Below the pieces are notes generated by a model, which was not told where the DNA came from, ran no database searches, and worked only from the letters and a program-made list of their open reading frames with translations. Source: Collinsella sp. (GTDB lineage: Bacteria > Actinomycetota > Coriobacteriia > Coriobacteriales > Coriobacteriaceae). From it: a stretch of DNA of 64,000 bases. Of the stretch, positions 41,935 through 51,290 are shown piece after piece; positions within the stretch are counted from its first letter, which is position 1; every line of letters starts with the position of its first letter. Position numbers and translations under genes: made by a program. The stretch covers positions 100,586-164,585 of the forward strand of contig JAGZSF010000008.1 of the NCBI GenBank assembly GCA_018381235.1, given 5' to 3'.

Positions 41935-44900
41935 ATGCTGGAGCTCAAAGGTATTTGCAAAAGATACGTTACGCAGTCGTTTACGCAGGTGGCGCTCGAC
42001 AGCGTGAGCCTGTCTTTTCGGGATAACGAGTTCGTGGCCATTCTGGGTCCCTCGGGCTCGGGCAAAACCACGATGCTCAACGTTATCGGCGGACTCGACC
42101 ACTTTGACTCGGGCGACCTGCTGATCGACGGTATTTCGACCAAGGACTTTCACGATCGCGATTGGGATGCCTACCGTAACAACCGCATCGGCTTTGTGTT
42201 CCAAAGCTATAACCTCATTCCGCATCAGACCATTTTGGAAAACGTGGAGCTGGCGCTCACGCTCACGGGCGTGGGGCATGCCGAGCGCCGCCAGCGTGCG
42301 CGCGAGGCGTTGGAGAAAGTCGGCCTGGGCGAGCACGTTAACAAGCGCCCAGGCCAGCTATCGGGCGGACAGATGCAGCGCGTGGCCATCGCCCGCGCCC
42401 TGATTAATGATCCCGAGATTGTGCTTGCCGACGAGCCGACCGGCGCTTTGGATTCAACGACATCCGTACAGGTCATGGATTTGCTCAAGGACGTGGCGCG
42501 CGACCGCCTGGTCATCATGGTCACGCACAATCCCGAGCTGGCGTACCAATATGCCACGCGTATCGTCAATCTGGCGGACGGCAAGATCACCGACGATTCC
42601 GATCCCTTCGATGCTGCCAAGGCCGCGCGTCGCGAGGCAAAGCCTACGCGCAAAACCTCGATGAGCTTTGTGACGGCGCTGGGGCTTTCTGCCCGAAACC
42701 TCATGACCAAGAAGGGCCGCACGGCCATGACTGCCTTTGCGGGCTCGATTGGCATTATCGGTATCGCGGCGATTCTGGCGCTGTCCAACGGCGTAAACGG
42801 CTACATCAAAAAGGTCGAGGAGGATACGCTCTCGAGCTACCCGCTCACCATTTCCAAGCAGGATTACGACCTGTCGTCCATGATGGGCGGACAGGGGGCC
42901 ACGGACGACGATATGTCCAAGAACGAGGGCTCGTCCGACGACAGTGCCGGCGGCAAGGCTAAGGGAACCGATAAGATTCCTGTGGTCACGGCCGTAAAGG
43001 ATATGTTTGCGAGCGTTAAGTCTAACGACATGACAAGCTTTAAGGCATGGCTCGATGCCGGTGGCGACGGCATCGATAAAGAGGTCAACGCCATTCAGTA
43101 CGGCTACGGTGTATCGCCGGTTGTCTATCGTGCCGGCAAGGGCGATGAGAAGCCTGTTCGGCTGGTGCCCAACGCTATGACCGAGGCCATGAGCGGAGGC
43201 GCGAGCTCGGCGGCAACGGTGAGCATGGAATCCATGGGAACCTCGGTCTTTAACGAGATGATCGACGACCAGAGCCTGCTCGACAGCCAGTACGATGTCG
43301 TGGCGGGGCATTGGCCTACGTCTGCTAACGAAGCCGTGATGGTGCTTTCGAGTCGTGGCACGGTGGGCGACTACGCGCTCTACAGCATCGGCGCGCTGGA
43401 TATCAATGAGCTCAACGATCTGGTAAACAGCGCTATGACGGCTGACGGTGGGGTCGAAACGCCCGAGACCGGCACCGAATTTACCTACGACGATGCGCTG
43501 TCCACGACGTTTAAGGTGCTGTCGCCGGCCGATGCGTATCGCAAAAACGAAGAGACCGGCATATGGACCGATATGTCTGGCGACACCGACTTTATGGCCG
43601 CCAAGGTTGCCGACGGTATCGACGTGCACATTGTGGGCGTGGTGCGACCCAACGAGACCGCCAACGCGAGCGCGTTGTCCCCGGGCATTGCCTACACGCA
43701 TGCGCTGACTCGCCAGCTTATGGAGCGCGCCGCAAATTCGCAGATTGTGCAGGAGCAGCTTGCCCACCCCGAGACGGATGTCTTTACGGGCAAAACCTTC
43801 GACGAACTGCAAGGCGAGGCCAAGCAAGGCGTTGATCTGGGCAACATGTTCAGTGTGGACGAAGCGGCGCTCAAGAGTGCGTTTTCGTTCGATACATCTG
43901 CGCTTTCGGGTGCGGCCGGCGGTATCGACCTTTCTGGTATTGACTTGTCCGGGCTGGACATTGACCTTTCGGACGTTGGAAAGGACGTCGACTTCAGCGA
44001 CATCATGGCCAAAGCACCGGCCCCAGATTTCTCGGGCATCTTTGACGGTCTGGAACTCACGCCCGAGCAAATGCGGCAGGTGGGAACGCTTGCCAACCAA
44101 CTGTTCGAGGGCTTTTTGCAGTCTGATCAGTTTAAGGCGCTGTCGCCCGAAGATCTTAAGGACGCGTCAAAGCTCTCTGCCGCATTCTCGACGTATCTTG
44201 AGCATGATGCCGCAGCCCAGCAATGCCTAGCTCAGCTGAAGGCCCTCGGCGGCGATGCCCTGGCCGAGCGCCTGCGGCAGGCGATGACCGACTATGTGCA
44301 AAAGCAGCTGGCTCCGTATCTGCAGCAGGCTATGGATCAGATGATGAAGTCGATCAGCGACCAGATTGCGGCGACGGTGTCAGCTCAGCTCAAGGCAGGC
44401 ACGGCTGGGCTTATGGACCAGATGGCGACGCAGATGTCTTCGAGTTTTGCCAACCTGACGAGCGCCATGCACGTGGATGCGAGCGCCTTTGCTCGTGCCA
44501 TCCATTTCTACATGGACGCCGAGGACCTGAGTTCGCTCATGATGAGCTATGCCAAGGCTTCGAAGCTCACCTACGACAACAATCTGACCACGTTGGGCTA
44601 TGCGGATGAGGCAGACCCCATCTCGGTTAAGATTTTCCCGCGCGACTTTGAGGCCAAGGAGCGCGTACTCGATCACATCGATGCGTACAACAAGCAGGTC
44701 AAAGCCGCTGGCCACGATGATCGGGCAATTTCGTACACCGACTACATGGGCATCATCATGGGCTCGGTGACCGACATCGTGAACACCATCAGCTTGGTGC
44801 TCATCGCATTCGTGAGTATCAGCCTGGTGGTGAGCTCCATCATGATCGGCATCATCACGTACATCAGCGTGCTGGAGCGCAAAAAGGAGATTGGCATTCT

Positions 44901-45189
44901 GCGTGCGATTGGCGCGTCGAAGCGTAACGTGGCAAACGTGTTCAACGCCGAGACCTTTATCGAGGGCCTCATTGCCGGCGTCTTTGCTGTTGTCGTCGTG
45001 GTGGCCGTGAGCTTCCCGGTCAATGCTTGGGCGCTTGCGGCCAAACAGGTCCCCAACCTAATGAGTCTGCCCGTGCAGGATGCGGTGGTGCTCATTGTAA
45101 TTTCGGTGCTGCTGACGGTCGTTGCCGGTCTACTGCCTGCCCGCAGCGCATCCAAAAAAGACCCCGTGGAAGCCTTGCGCTCCGAATAA
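41935..45189 (+). CDS. MacB-like ABC transporter, ATPase and permease in one chain
   Basis: 1084 residues from ATG 41935 (AGGAGAGG 8 bases upstream). Residues 1-230 are an ABC ATPase of the LolD/MacB class: Walker A LGPSGSGKTTMLNV, signature LSGGQMQRVAIARAL, Walker B VLADEPTGALD. Then a first membrane helix (AFAGSIGIIGIAAILALSNG), a very large extracytoplasmic domain (~residues 290-930) and three C-terminal helices typical of FtsX (IVNTISLVLIAFVSISLVVS, AGVFAVVVVVAVSF, VVLIVISVLLTVVAGLLP). The ectodomain holds a pentapeptide-like stretch (IDLSGIDLSGLDIDLSDV). MacB-type transporters transmit force to periplasmic partners rather than pump through a channel. Substrate unknown; peptide or lipid release is possible. 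Confidence 0.92.
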   Translation: MLELKGICKRYVTQSFTQVALDSVSLSFRDNEFVAILGPSGSGKTTMLNVIGGLDHFDSGDLLIDGISTKDFHDRDWDAYRNNRIGFVFQSYNLIPHQTILENVELALTLTGVGHAERRQRAREALEKVGLGEHVNKRPGQLSGGQMQRVAIARALINDPEIVLADEPTGALDSTTSVQVMDLLKDVARDRLVIMVTHNPELAYQYATRIVNLADGKITDDSDPFDAAKAARREAKPTRKTSMSFVTALGLSARNLMTKKGRTAMTAFAGSIGIIGIAAILALSNGVNGYIKKVEEDTLSSYPLTISKQDYDLSSMMGGQGATDDDMSKNEGSSDDSAGGKAKGTDKIPVVTAVKDMFASVKSNDMTSFKAWLDAGGDGIDKEVNAIQYGYGVSPVVYRAGKGDEKPVRLVPNAMTEAMSGGASSAATVSMESMGTSVFNEMIDDQSLLDSQYDVVAGHWPTSANEAVMVLSSRGTVGDYALYSIGALDINELNDLVNSAMTADGGVETPETGTEFTYDDALSTTFKVLSPADAYRKNEETGIWTDMSGDTDFMAAKVADGIDVHIVGVVRPNETANASALSPGIAYTHALTRQLMERAANSQIVQEQLAHPETDVFTGKTFDELQGEAKQGVDLGNMFSVDEAALKSAFSFDTSALSGAAGGIDLSGIDLSGLDIDLSDVGKDVDFSDIMAKAPAPDFSGIFDGLELTPEQMRQVGTLANQLFEGFLQSDQFKALSPEDLKDASKLSAAFSTYLEHDAAAQQCLAQLKALGGDALAERLRQAMTDYVQKQLAPYLQQAMDQMMKSISDQIAATVSAQLKAGTAGLMDQMATQMSSSFANLTSAMHVDASAFARAIHFYMDAEDLSSLMMSYAKASKLTYDNNLTTLGYADEADPISVKIFPRDFEAKERVLDHIDAYNKQVKAAGHDDRAISYTDYMGIIMGSVTDIVNTISLVLIAFVSISLVVSSIMIGIITYISVLERKKEIGILRAIGASKRNVANVFNAETFIEGLIAGVFAVVVVVAVSFPVNAWALAAKQVPNLMSLPVQDAVVLIVISVLLTVVAGLLPARSASKKDPVEALRSE

Positions 45190-45220
45190 TGTGACAAAGG
45201 GACAGTCCCTTTGTCACATT
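45188..45220. repeat. Dispersed palindrome, copy 1
   Basis: 16-bp perfect arms around one A: AATGTGACAAAGGGAC and its complement. It overlaps the ABC stop codon and may terminate that transcript. The downstream bases GAG...GGTCTAAT are shared with copy 2. Confidence 0.8.
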
Positions 45221-45289
45221 GAGACCCTTGCGAAATCGGGGTCTAATTACCGTTCGGCAGGTTAAGAACTCCCTCTCCCCGCTTAATGC

Positions 45290-45334
45290 TTGACGAAGAG
45301 TCTTCTGGTTTATATACCTATCGGTAGGCATATA
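45290..45334 (+). promoter_or_regulatory. Promoter and TetR half-site of the first MFS gene
   Basis: TTGACG (45290-45295), 17-bp spacer, TATACC (45313-45318). Overlapping the -10 is CCTATCGGTAGGCATATAGG; its CGGTAGGCATA half matches CGGTAGGTATA in the operator at 47486-47511. Confidence 0.65.
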
Positions 45335-45364
45335 GGATGTATTGCCGATAGAAATGGAGCAACC

Positions 45365-46645
45365 ATGACTCTCACCACACCAGCCAAAAAAGATTGTCTC
45401 CGTGAAAGCGGCGCATTTGCTTGGGTCGTCGTTATTGCGCTCGGCTTAATGTCCGCCGGAACAACTGGCACATATAGCATTATTGCCGGCTCATTCGTTG
45501 CTCCAGTATGTGAAGATCTGGGCTTTGACTACACTTCTTTTTCTTTCTATTTCACCGCGATTCTTCTTGGCCTTGCGCTTGGGCTTCCGCTTTTGAGTCG
45601 CTTCATTCCAAAAGTAATCGGCAAGCCATGGCATATTTGCATTGAACTCGTCCTTATTGTCGCCGGCGCCGCAATGGCGTTCTACACCGAGGTCTGGATG
45701 TTCACCGTCTCCGCCGCAGTGATCGGCATCTGCTTTTCGTTTACAACGGGCGTCTGCATGTCCGATGTCATTGACCAATGGTTCAGCAAATCGTCCGGTC
45801 TTGCCATCGGCCTCGCTTGGGGCGTTAATTCTCTCTGTACGCTGTTATTGAGTCCTGTCATTACGCTGGTCATCGAGCAGCAAGGCTGGCGTACGGGATA
45901 CATCGTGCTTGCGGCCGTTTCTGCAGCTATGATTTTGCCTGCAAGCGCATTTATCATTCGCCTTAACCCCTCTGATCGCAACATGCTTCCGTACGGAGAG
46001 ACCGCCTCCGAAACCCATGAGAGCTGCAGCGCCGATGAGCAGGAAGATGTTCTTTCGGGCATGGCACTCCGCGATGCCGCGAAAACGCCGTCTTTTATTC
46101 TCTGTGTCCTCTTGCTTTGCGTGGCGCAGCTCACCTGCTGCATGAACCAGCTGTTTCCAACCTATGCAAGCGAGGTCGGTTTCAATCCTATCGTAGGAAG
46201 CTTAATGGTCTCGGCAGCTTCACTCTCCGATATCTTCCTAAATCCCTTCGTGGGCAAAACATGCGACAAGCTTGGCGCTATTAAAGCAACGGTCGCATGG
46301 ACAGGTGTCAGCATTCTTTCATTCCTGCTTCTTATCATTGGCGGAAGCAATGAGACCGTTTCCATCATTGCAGCTGGTGTAAACGATGTCATGTTCGCCA
46401 TCGTTGGAACCGCAATGCCGATGCTTCTACTCTCGCTCTTTGGATCACGCGATTTTGGAAGGATCTATTCGATCGTTTGCTCAGCGGGCTATGTCGTCGG
46501 TGCTTTTGGAATGCCGGTCATGATGAAGGTTTACGGCATGGCGGGGTCATTCCAGGGAGTATTTATTTTCTGCATTGCCTGCAACCTTATGATTGCTGCG
46601 TTTGCTATCGTTTCCGGCTTTCTCAATAAGGCTGCTGAAAAGTAA
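45365..46645 (+). CDS. OFA-type MFS transporter
   Basis: 426 residues, 12 predicted helices. Oxalate:formate-antiporter-like features: GLMSAGTTGTYSIIAGSFVA in helix 1, DQWFSKSSGLAIGLAWGVNS after helix 4, GWRTGYIVL in the middle, and SVGF-like YASEVGFNPIVGS after helix 7. Very similar to the second MFS gene at 50025-51290 (same motifs throughout). ATG 45365 has GGAG 5 bases upstream. It is separated from the deiminase operon by the TetR gene but shares its operator half-site. Probably exchanges or imports the guanidino compound or its product. Confidence 0.9.
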   Translation: MTLTTPAKKDCLRESGAFAWVVVIALGLMSAGTTGTYSIIAGSFVAPVCEDLGFDYTSFSFYFTAILLGLALGLPLLSRFIPKVIGKPWHICIELVLIVAGAAMAFYTEVWMFTVSAAVIGICFSFTTGVCMSDVIDQWFSKSSGLAIGLAWGVNSLCTLLLSPVITLVIEQQGWRTGYIVLAAVSAAMILPASAFIIRLNPSDRNMLPYGETASETHESCSADEQEDVLSGMALRDAAKTPSFILCVLLLCVAQLTCCMNQLFPTYASEVGFNPIVGSLMVSAASLSDIFLNPFVGKTCDKLGAIKATVAWTGVSILSFLLLIIGGSNETVSIIAAGVNDVMFAIVGTAMPMLLLSLFGSRDFGRIYSIVCSAGYVVGAFGMPVMMKVYGMAGSFQGVFIFCIACNLMIAAFAIVSGFLNKAAEK

Positions 46646-46680
46646 TAAGCGCCGATTTGCATCGGCATAGATTGCCACGC

Positions 46681-46730
46681 AACAGGGGTCGACTCCAAGC
46701 CAGACTGGAGTCGACCCCTGTTTTCGTTTT
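46681..46730 (+). terminator. Terminator between the convergent MFS and tetR genes
   Basis: 17-bp perfect stem (46681-46697 with 46706-46722) followed by TTCGTTTT. Confidence 0.9.
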
Positions 46731-46783
46731 AAAGGTTGCCCGCAGGCACCATGGGTGCCAACATGCGCTTCAGCTTGGCTGGT

Positions 46784-47362
46784 TTATTTGAACATAAGCT
46801 CGACTATTCCCGCCCAAACCGCTTTTTCATCAATATCCTCACCTTGAGCGACCGTATTGCTTGCTCCCTCCAGAACGGTATAAAGAATTTGTACGTAGAG
46901 CATTACGTCGGCGCTATCGGAAAACGCGCCAATCTCTACACCATGAAGAAGGATGTCTTTAAGCGCATCCATGGTTCGTTTGGTCGCCGTCGCTTGACGT
47001 TCCTGAACTGCAGGAATTCGATTTGCTTGAACGCTAACCTCGGCCAGCACGCGCCGGCGCTTTTCATCGCTTCGATAGCCACCTATAACTGAATTGCCGA
47101 GCTCGATAAGCGCGGCCTTGAACCCGTCCCTATCGACTATTAGCGAGTAGTCGCGCTGATAGTCAATGGTCGGAAACATGCTGTCCAAGAGCGTAGTGAA
47201 AATCTCCTCTTTAGAGGGAAAGTAGTAGTACACCGACGGCTTGGATATACCGACAAAGTCGCAAATCTTTCCGATAGACGCTTTGTCATAACCGACTTCT
47301 GCCACAAGATCGTACATTGCGTCCAATATTTTTTTTCTTGTGCTCACGCTGCATTTCTCCAT
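46784..47362 (-). CDS. TetR-family repressor
   Basis: 192 residues. Helix-turn-helix: TRKKILDAMYDLVAEVGYDK and ASIGKICDFVGISKPSVYYY FPSKEEIF in sequence. The ligand domain has SADVMLYVQILYTVLEGASN. ATG 47362 is used; a GTG 15 bases further in (GGAGAA upstream) is an alternative. Lies between the first MFS gene and the deiminase operon and is divergent from the latter. Palindromes at 47486-47511 and near 45317 are its likely sites, so the inducer is probably the pathway substrate. Confidence 0.92.
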   Translation of the reverse strand: MEKCSVSTRKKILDAMYDLVAEVGYDKASIGKICDFVGISKPSVYYYFPSKEEIFTTLLDSMFPTIDYQRDYSLIVDRDGFKAALIELGNSVIGGYRSDEKRRRVLAEVSVQANRIPAVQERQATATKRTMDALKDILLHGVEIGAFSDSADVMLYVQILYTVLEGASNTVAQGEDIDEKAVWAGIVELMFK

Positions 47363-47485
47363 CGCAAATCACTTCCGCACTACCAACATTATTAAGGATG
47401 GCAACGGAACATCAATTCGTGTCCAAACATGACCACTATATACGGTGAACGGTATGTATCAGTAGGCGAGCGGCAATTATTCAAA

Positions 47486-47511
47486 ACTATCTACCGAACG
47501 GTAGGTATAGT
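47486..47511. promoter_or_regulatory. TetR operator in front of the deiminase operon
   Basis: Core CTACCG-AA-CGGTAG flanked by ACTAT and GTATAGT, 75-100 bp upstream of the deiminase start. TATAGT at 47506-47511 can serve as -10, so binding would block RNA polymerase. Confidence 0.7.
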
Positions 47512-47586
47512 AGTACTATAGCAGGTGAAACCCCGCTATTGTCGCGGCCGGACAGCATCGCGGGAAACCCGACGGAAGGACCAACC

Positions 47587-48825
47587 ATGTACGAGAACTA
47601 TCGTATGCCGGGCGAGTTCGAGAAGCGCTCCAACGTCTATGTGACATGGCTTCCCGATTACATCCGCGCAGAGGGCTATGATAACCGCCAGCCCTGCGTT
47701 GACGTGATCAAGGCTCTGCTCGAGTATGGCGACGTTACGGTCAACCTCAATTGCGGTACCCCCGGCTCCTATGAGGAGGCTTGCTCGCGCCTGAAGGAGG
47801 AGGGGGTTGATCTCGATCGCATCGAGATCACGCAGTTCGAAGACTCCAACTTCTATGTCCGCGACAACGGTCCCAGCATCATGGTCGACGACAAGGGCCA
47901 TTCTTATATGGTCAACCCCGCTTGGACCTATTACGGCGTGTGGGACAAGAACTCCCCGGAGTGCCAGTCCGCACGTAAGGCAGCGGTTCACATGGCGGTT
48001 GCGCTCGGTTGCTTCGATATCGTCAATTCCGAAATGGTTTCGGAGGGCGGCGACCGCGAGTTTGACGGTCACGGCACTCTGATCGCCATCGAGGACACGG
48101 AATGCCGCAAGCGTAATCCCGAGTTCACGAAAGAGGAAGTAGAGGCCGAGTATAAGCGCATCTACAACCTCAACAAGGTTATCTGGCTTCCGCAGCCTAT
48201 GCTCGAGGACGACGACTATCGACTGGGCATCCTCGACGAGAAGGAAGACGGAACTCCCGTCTTTGGCATGAGCTTTGCAGCTCACATTGATGAGATGTGT
48301 CGCTTTATCACTCCGAACAAGATTCTTCTTGCCGAGGTGTCCGATGAAGAGGCAGCCTCGAGCAAGGCTGGAGCAGAGTCTCGTCGCCGCATTGAGGCAG
48401 CCTACGAGATCCTGAGCAACGAAACGGACTGGGAGGGCAAGCCCTTCGAGATCGTTCGTATGCCCACCGCCGAGCCTATTGAAGTCGTTATCGCCCCTGG
48501 CGATGAAGATTACGAGCTCTATAAGGGCTTCATCGACGAAATGGGCGGCAAGTTTATGGATGGCACCCCCTGGCCCGAGGGCCCCGTCCACTTCTACGCC
48601 GCAGCGAGCTACTGCAACTTCCTGATTTGCAACGGCGTCGTTCTTGGCCAGCGTTATTACCACGAGGGCATGAGCGAGGTCGTGAAAGAGAAGGACGAGC
48701 AGGCCAAGGCAATTCTTGAGAGCTGCTTCCCCGATCGCAAGGTCATCATGATTGATTCCCTCGCGCTTAACCTGTCCGGCGGCGGCGTGCACTGCTGGAC
48801 TAAGGACGTGGCGGCCAGTCGTTAG
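47587..48825 (+). CDS. Agmatine-deiminase-family guanidino hydrolase
   Basis: 412 residues from ATG 47587 (GGAAGG upstream). Family blocks (PF04371): MPGEFEKRSNVYVTWLP, FEDSNFYVRDNGPSIMVDDK, SEGGDREFDGHGTLIAIED, AAHIDEMCRFITPNK and the C-terminal catalytic Cys403 in SGGGVHCWTKD. These supply the Cys, His, Asp and Glu of the amidinotransferase fold. Known agmatine deiminases turn agmatine into N-carbamoylputrescine plus ammonia. This enzyme is about 40 residues longer than AguA (extra helix-rich part around KRNPEFTKEEVEAEYKRIYN) and its substrate-side residues differ, so the exact guanidino substrate is open. Followed by a carbamoyltransferase, as in the agmatine pathway. Confidence 0.85.
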   Translation: MYENYRMPGEFEKRSNVYVTWLPDYIRAEGYDNRQPCVDVIKALLEYGDVTVNLNCGTPGSYEEACSRLKEEGVDLDRIEITQFEDSNFYVRDNGPSIMVDDKGHSYMVNPAWTYYGVWDKNSPECQSARKAAVHMAVALGCFDIVNSEMVSEGGDREFDGHGTLIAIEDTECRKRNPEFTKEEVEAEYKRIYNLNKVIWLPQPMLEDDDYRLGILDEKEDGTPVFGMSFAAHIDEMCRFITPNKILLAEVSDEEAASSKAGAESRRRIEAAYEILSNETDWEGKPFEIVRMPTAEPIEVVIAPGDEDYELYKGFIDEMGGKFMDGTPWPEGPVHFYAAASYCNFLICNGVVLGQRYYHEGMSEVVKEKDEQAKAILESCFPDRKVIMIDSLALNLSGGGVHCWTKDVAASR

Positions 48826-48872
48826 TGAGCCTTAGAGCCTGCGCTCTTTGGCTTAGGCGCCACATGTACCGC

Positions 48873-48904
48873 TCCCCGAGGGATATCCGTGTTTTCCTCG
48901 GGGA
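48873..48904 (+). terminator. Hairpin between deiminase and carbamoyltransferase genes
   Basis: TCCCCGAGG pairs with CCTCGGGGA across a 14-base loop containing GTTTT. No T-run after it, so it may be a processing or partial-termination site that sets the ratio of the two enzymes. Confidence 0.5.
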
Positions 48905-48948
48905 CACATTCAACAATAATTTTGATAATAATTCGAAAGGAAATAGGC

Positions 48949-50013
48949 ATGAACAACAGCCTCCGCGGTCGCGACTACATCAACATCCATGATCTTTCCT
49001 CCGAGGATTTCCGCTATCTCATCGATCTTGCTTGGAACCTTAAGGCTCAGAAGAAGTCTGGTGTCGACCAGCGCTACTTCCCCGGCAAAAACGTCCTCGC
49101 CAACTTTGAGTGGGGCTCGACCCGTACTCGTTGCGCATTCGAGACCTCCTGTAATGATTTGGGCATGGGCTTTACTTATCTGACCAACTCCCACATGGGT
49201 GACTGCGAGACCGTCAAGGATGCCATGCGCGTCTTTAACGGCATGTACGATCTCATCGTCTACCGCGCACAGAAGGACGAGCAGTTCCTCTATGACGTCG
49301 CCGACCTGGTTGACATCCCGGTCATCAATGCCCTTACTCTCGGCGATCACCCGACTCAGATGCTCGCTGACGCTCTTACGATGGAAGAGCAATGGGGCGG
49401 TCTGCGTACGAGCCGCGGCAAGAAGATGGCTTTCGTTGGCAACTGCGCCGGCGCCCCAGTGTGGTATGGCCGTCTGTGCGCTATGCTCGACATGGACTTC
49501 CTCGCCATCGGCCCCGACGACCTCCGTCATCAGATGTGCAAGGAAATGATCGAAGAGGTGGAGGCCTGCTACGCCAAGTACGCTCCCAATAGGACCTTTA
49601 CCATCACCTCTGACCTCGATGCCCTGGATGGCGTTGACGTTATCGTTACCGAGGAGTGGCGCTACATCAACCCCGAGTGCGGCGAAGAGGTTCTGGATCC
49701 CGACGACTACAACTCCTGGTTGGGCGATGCCGAGTCTCTGTACCCCTATCGCGTCACCAGCGAGCTGTGCAAGCGCACCAACAATCCCGACATCTTCTGC
49801 ATGCATGAGCTTCCCTCTGTCCACAACGCGGATCACCGTGTTGGCAAGATGCTCCTCGACCAGTGCAAGAACGACCTTCATCGCGAGATCATCACCGAGG
49901 GTTTCGAGATTGCCGACGAGTGCTTTGAGGCCAACGCTTCGGTCATCTTCCGTGAGGCAGAGAACCGTCAGCACACCATCAAGGCCGTTATGTGTGCCCT
50001 TCTGGGTCTCTAG
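48949..50013 (+). CDS. Ornithine/putrescine-type carbamoyltransferase with an altered HCLP motif
   Basis: 354 residues from ATG 48949 (AAAGGA upstream). Carbamoyl-phosphate-binding motifs are intact: S57-T-R-T-R61 in FEWGSTRTRCAFETS, and H134-P-T-Q137 in LGDHPTQMLAD. The amino-acid-side motif that reads HCLP in ornithine carbamoyltransferases is here H286-E-L-P (FCMHELPSVHN), so the usual Cys is a Glu. The end FREAENRQHTIKAVMCALLG is family-like. In the agmatine pathway this enzyme phosphorolyses the carbamoyl-amine made by the deiminase into amine and carbamoyl phosphate. No carbamate kinase is in the cluster. The HELP change suggests a side chain different from ornithine. Confidence 0.88.
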   Translation: MNNSLRGRDYINIHDLSSEDFRYLIDLAWNLKAQKKSGVDQRYFPGKNVLANFEWGSTRTRCAFETSCNDLGMGFTYLTNSHMGDCETVKDAMRVFNGMYDLIVYRAQKDEQFLYDVADLVDIPVINALTLGDHPTQMLADALTMEEQWGGLRTSRGKKMAFVGNCAGAPVWYGRLCAMLDMDFLAIGPDDLRHQMCKEMIEEVEACYAKYAPNRTFTITSDLDALDGVDVIVTEEWRYINPECGEEVLDPDDYNSWLGDAESLYPYRVTSELCKRTNNPDIFCMHELPSVHNADHRVGKMLLDQCKNDLHREIITEGFEIADECFEANASVIFREAENRQHTIKAVMCALLGL

Positions 50014-50024
50014 GAGCTGTATCA

Positions 50025-51290
50025 ATGGAAAATGCAAAGTTAAAGAGCAGCAAGGTTTACGCATGGGTTCTCGTAATCGCGCTCGGCCTTATGTCTGCCG
50101 GCACGACCGGATCCTATAGCGTCATTGCGGGCTCCTTCGTCGCACCCGTGTGCGAGGAGTTCGGGTTTGACTATTCCATCTTCTCGTATTACTTCACCGC
50201 AACGCTCATTGGTCTTGCGGCAGCTCTTCCGTTTGTCGGAAAACTCATTCCCAAGGTCGTTGGCAAGGTTTGGCTCCCCGTTGTCGAGCTTATTTTGCTC
50301 GCTGCCGGCGCAGGCATGGCCTTCTACACCGAAGTCTGGATGTTCATCGCCGCTGGCGCCCTGATTGGCGTTTGCTTCGCCTTCACCACCGGCGTCGCCA
50401 TGTCCGACGTTATTGACCAGTGGTTCAAAAAATCTGGTGGCCTGGCAATCGGTCTCGCTTGGGCAGTGAACTCGATTTACATGCTCATCATGAGCCCCGT
50501 CATCACCTCTGTCATCGAGGCCGCTGGCTGGAGGACTGGCTATCTGGTGCTCGCCGGTGTTTCCGCAGTGCTCATTCTCCCAGCTTCCATTCTGATCATC
50601 CGCTACAAGCCTCAGGACAAGGGCATGCTGCCCTATGGCTACGTCGAGGGCGAGACGGTCACCGAGACCGAGGAGACGACCGAGGATAGCACGCGTGGCG
50701 TTAGCTATGCGCGCGCCATTAAGTCGCCTGCCTTCTTCTTCTGCATCGGCTTCCTCTGTCTCGTTCAGCTCACTTGCTGCATGAACCAGCTCTTCCCGAC
50801 GTATGCTTCCGAGGTTGGTTTTAGCCCCATGGTGGGCGGCTTCATGGTATCCGCTGCATCGCTCTTCGATCTGTTCCTCAATCCGATCGTCGGCACCACT
50901 TGCGATAGGTTCGGCAGCACGAAGGCCATTCTGGGCTGGCTCGCTGTCTCCATCCTCTCCTTTGTCATGCTCATGATGAGCAGCAGCAACTCGACGCTCA
51001 GCATCCTCGCAGCAGGCGTGAACGACGTAATGTACGTCATCGCTGGCACTGCCCTGACCGTTTTGGTTATGGATGTCTTTGGCTCCCGCGATTTCGGTCG
51101 CATCTTTGCGCTGATCTGCTCCGTGGGCTATATCGTCGGCGCCTTTGGCATGCCCGTTATGATGAAGGTCTATGAGCTTGTCGGCTCCTTCCAGGGCGTC
51201 TTCATCTTCTGCATCGCATGCAACGTTATTATCGGCCTGTTCTTGCTGCTGGCAAAAAAGACTGGTAAGAACCTCTCCTGGGACGAATAG
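50025..51290 (+). CDS. OFA-type MFS transporter, second copy
   Basis: 421 residues, starting 11 bases after the carbamoyltransferase stop with AGGAG in the gap. Motifs mirror the first copy: GLMSAGTTGSYSVIAGSFVA, DQWFKKSGGLAIGLAWAVNS, GWRTGYLVL, CCMNQLFPTYASEVGFSPMV. The central loop is acidic (EGETVTETEETTEDSTRG). As the third gene of the operon it is the likely exchanger of substrate and product, taking the place of the AguD antiporter in the known agmatine cluster. Confidence 0.9.
   Translation: MENAKLKSSKVYAWVLVIALGLMSAGTTGSYSVIAGSFVAPVCEEFGFDYSIFSYYFTATLIGLAAALPFVGKLIPKVVGKVWLPVVELILLAAGAGMAFYTEVWMFIAAGALIGVCFAFTTGVAMSDVIDQWFKKSGGLAIGLAWAVNSIYMLIMSPVITSVIEAAGWRTGYLVLAGVSAVLILPASILIIRYKPQDKGMLPYGYVEGETVTETEETTEDSTRGVSYARAIKSPAFFFCIGFLCLVQLTCCMNQLFPTYASEVGFSPMVGGFMVSAASLFDLFLNPIVGTTCDRFGSTKAILGWLAVSILSFVMLMMSSSNSTLSILAAGVNDVMYVIAGTALTVLVMDVFGSRDFGRIFALICSVGYIVGAFGMPVMMKVYELVGSFQGVFIFCIACNVIIGLFLLLAKKTGKNLSWDE

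Noticed and set aside
42454..44100. 548-residue frame antisense to the MacB-like gene
   Set aside because: Antisense shadow of a verified coding gene, Arg/His-rich, no ribosome site or domain.
46736..47092. 118-residue plus-strand frame opposite tetR
   Set aside because: Lies entirely over the tetR coding sequence, which has a clear helix-turn-helix.
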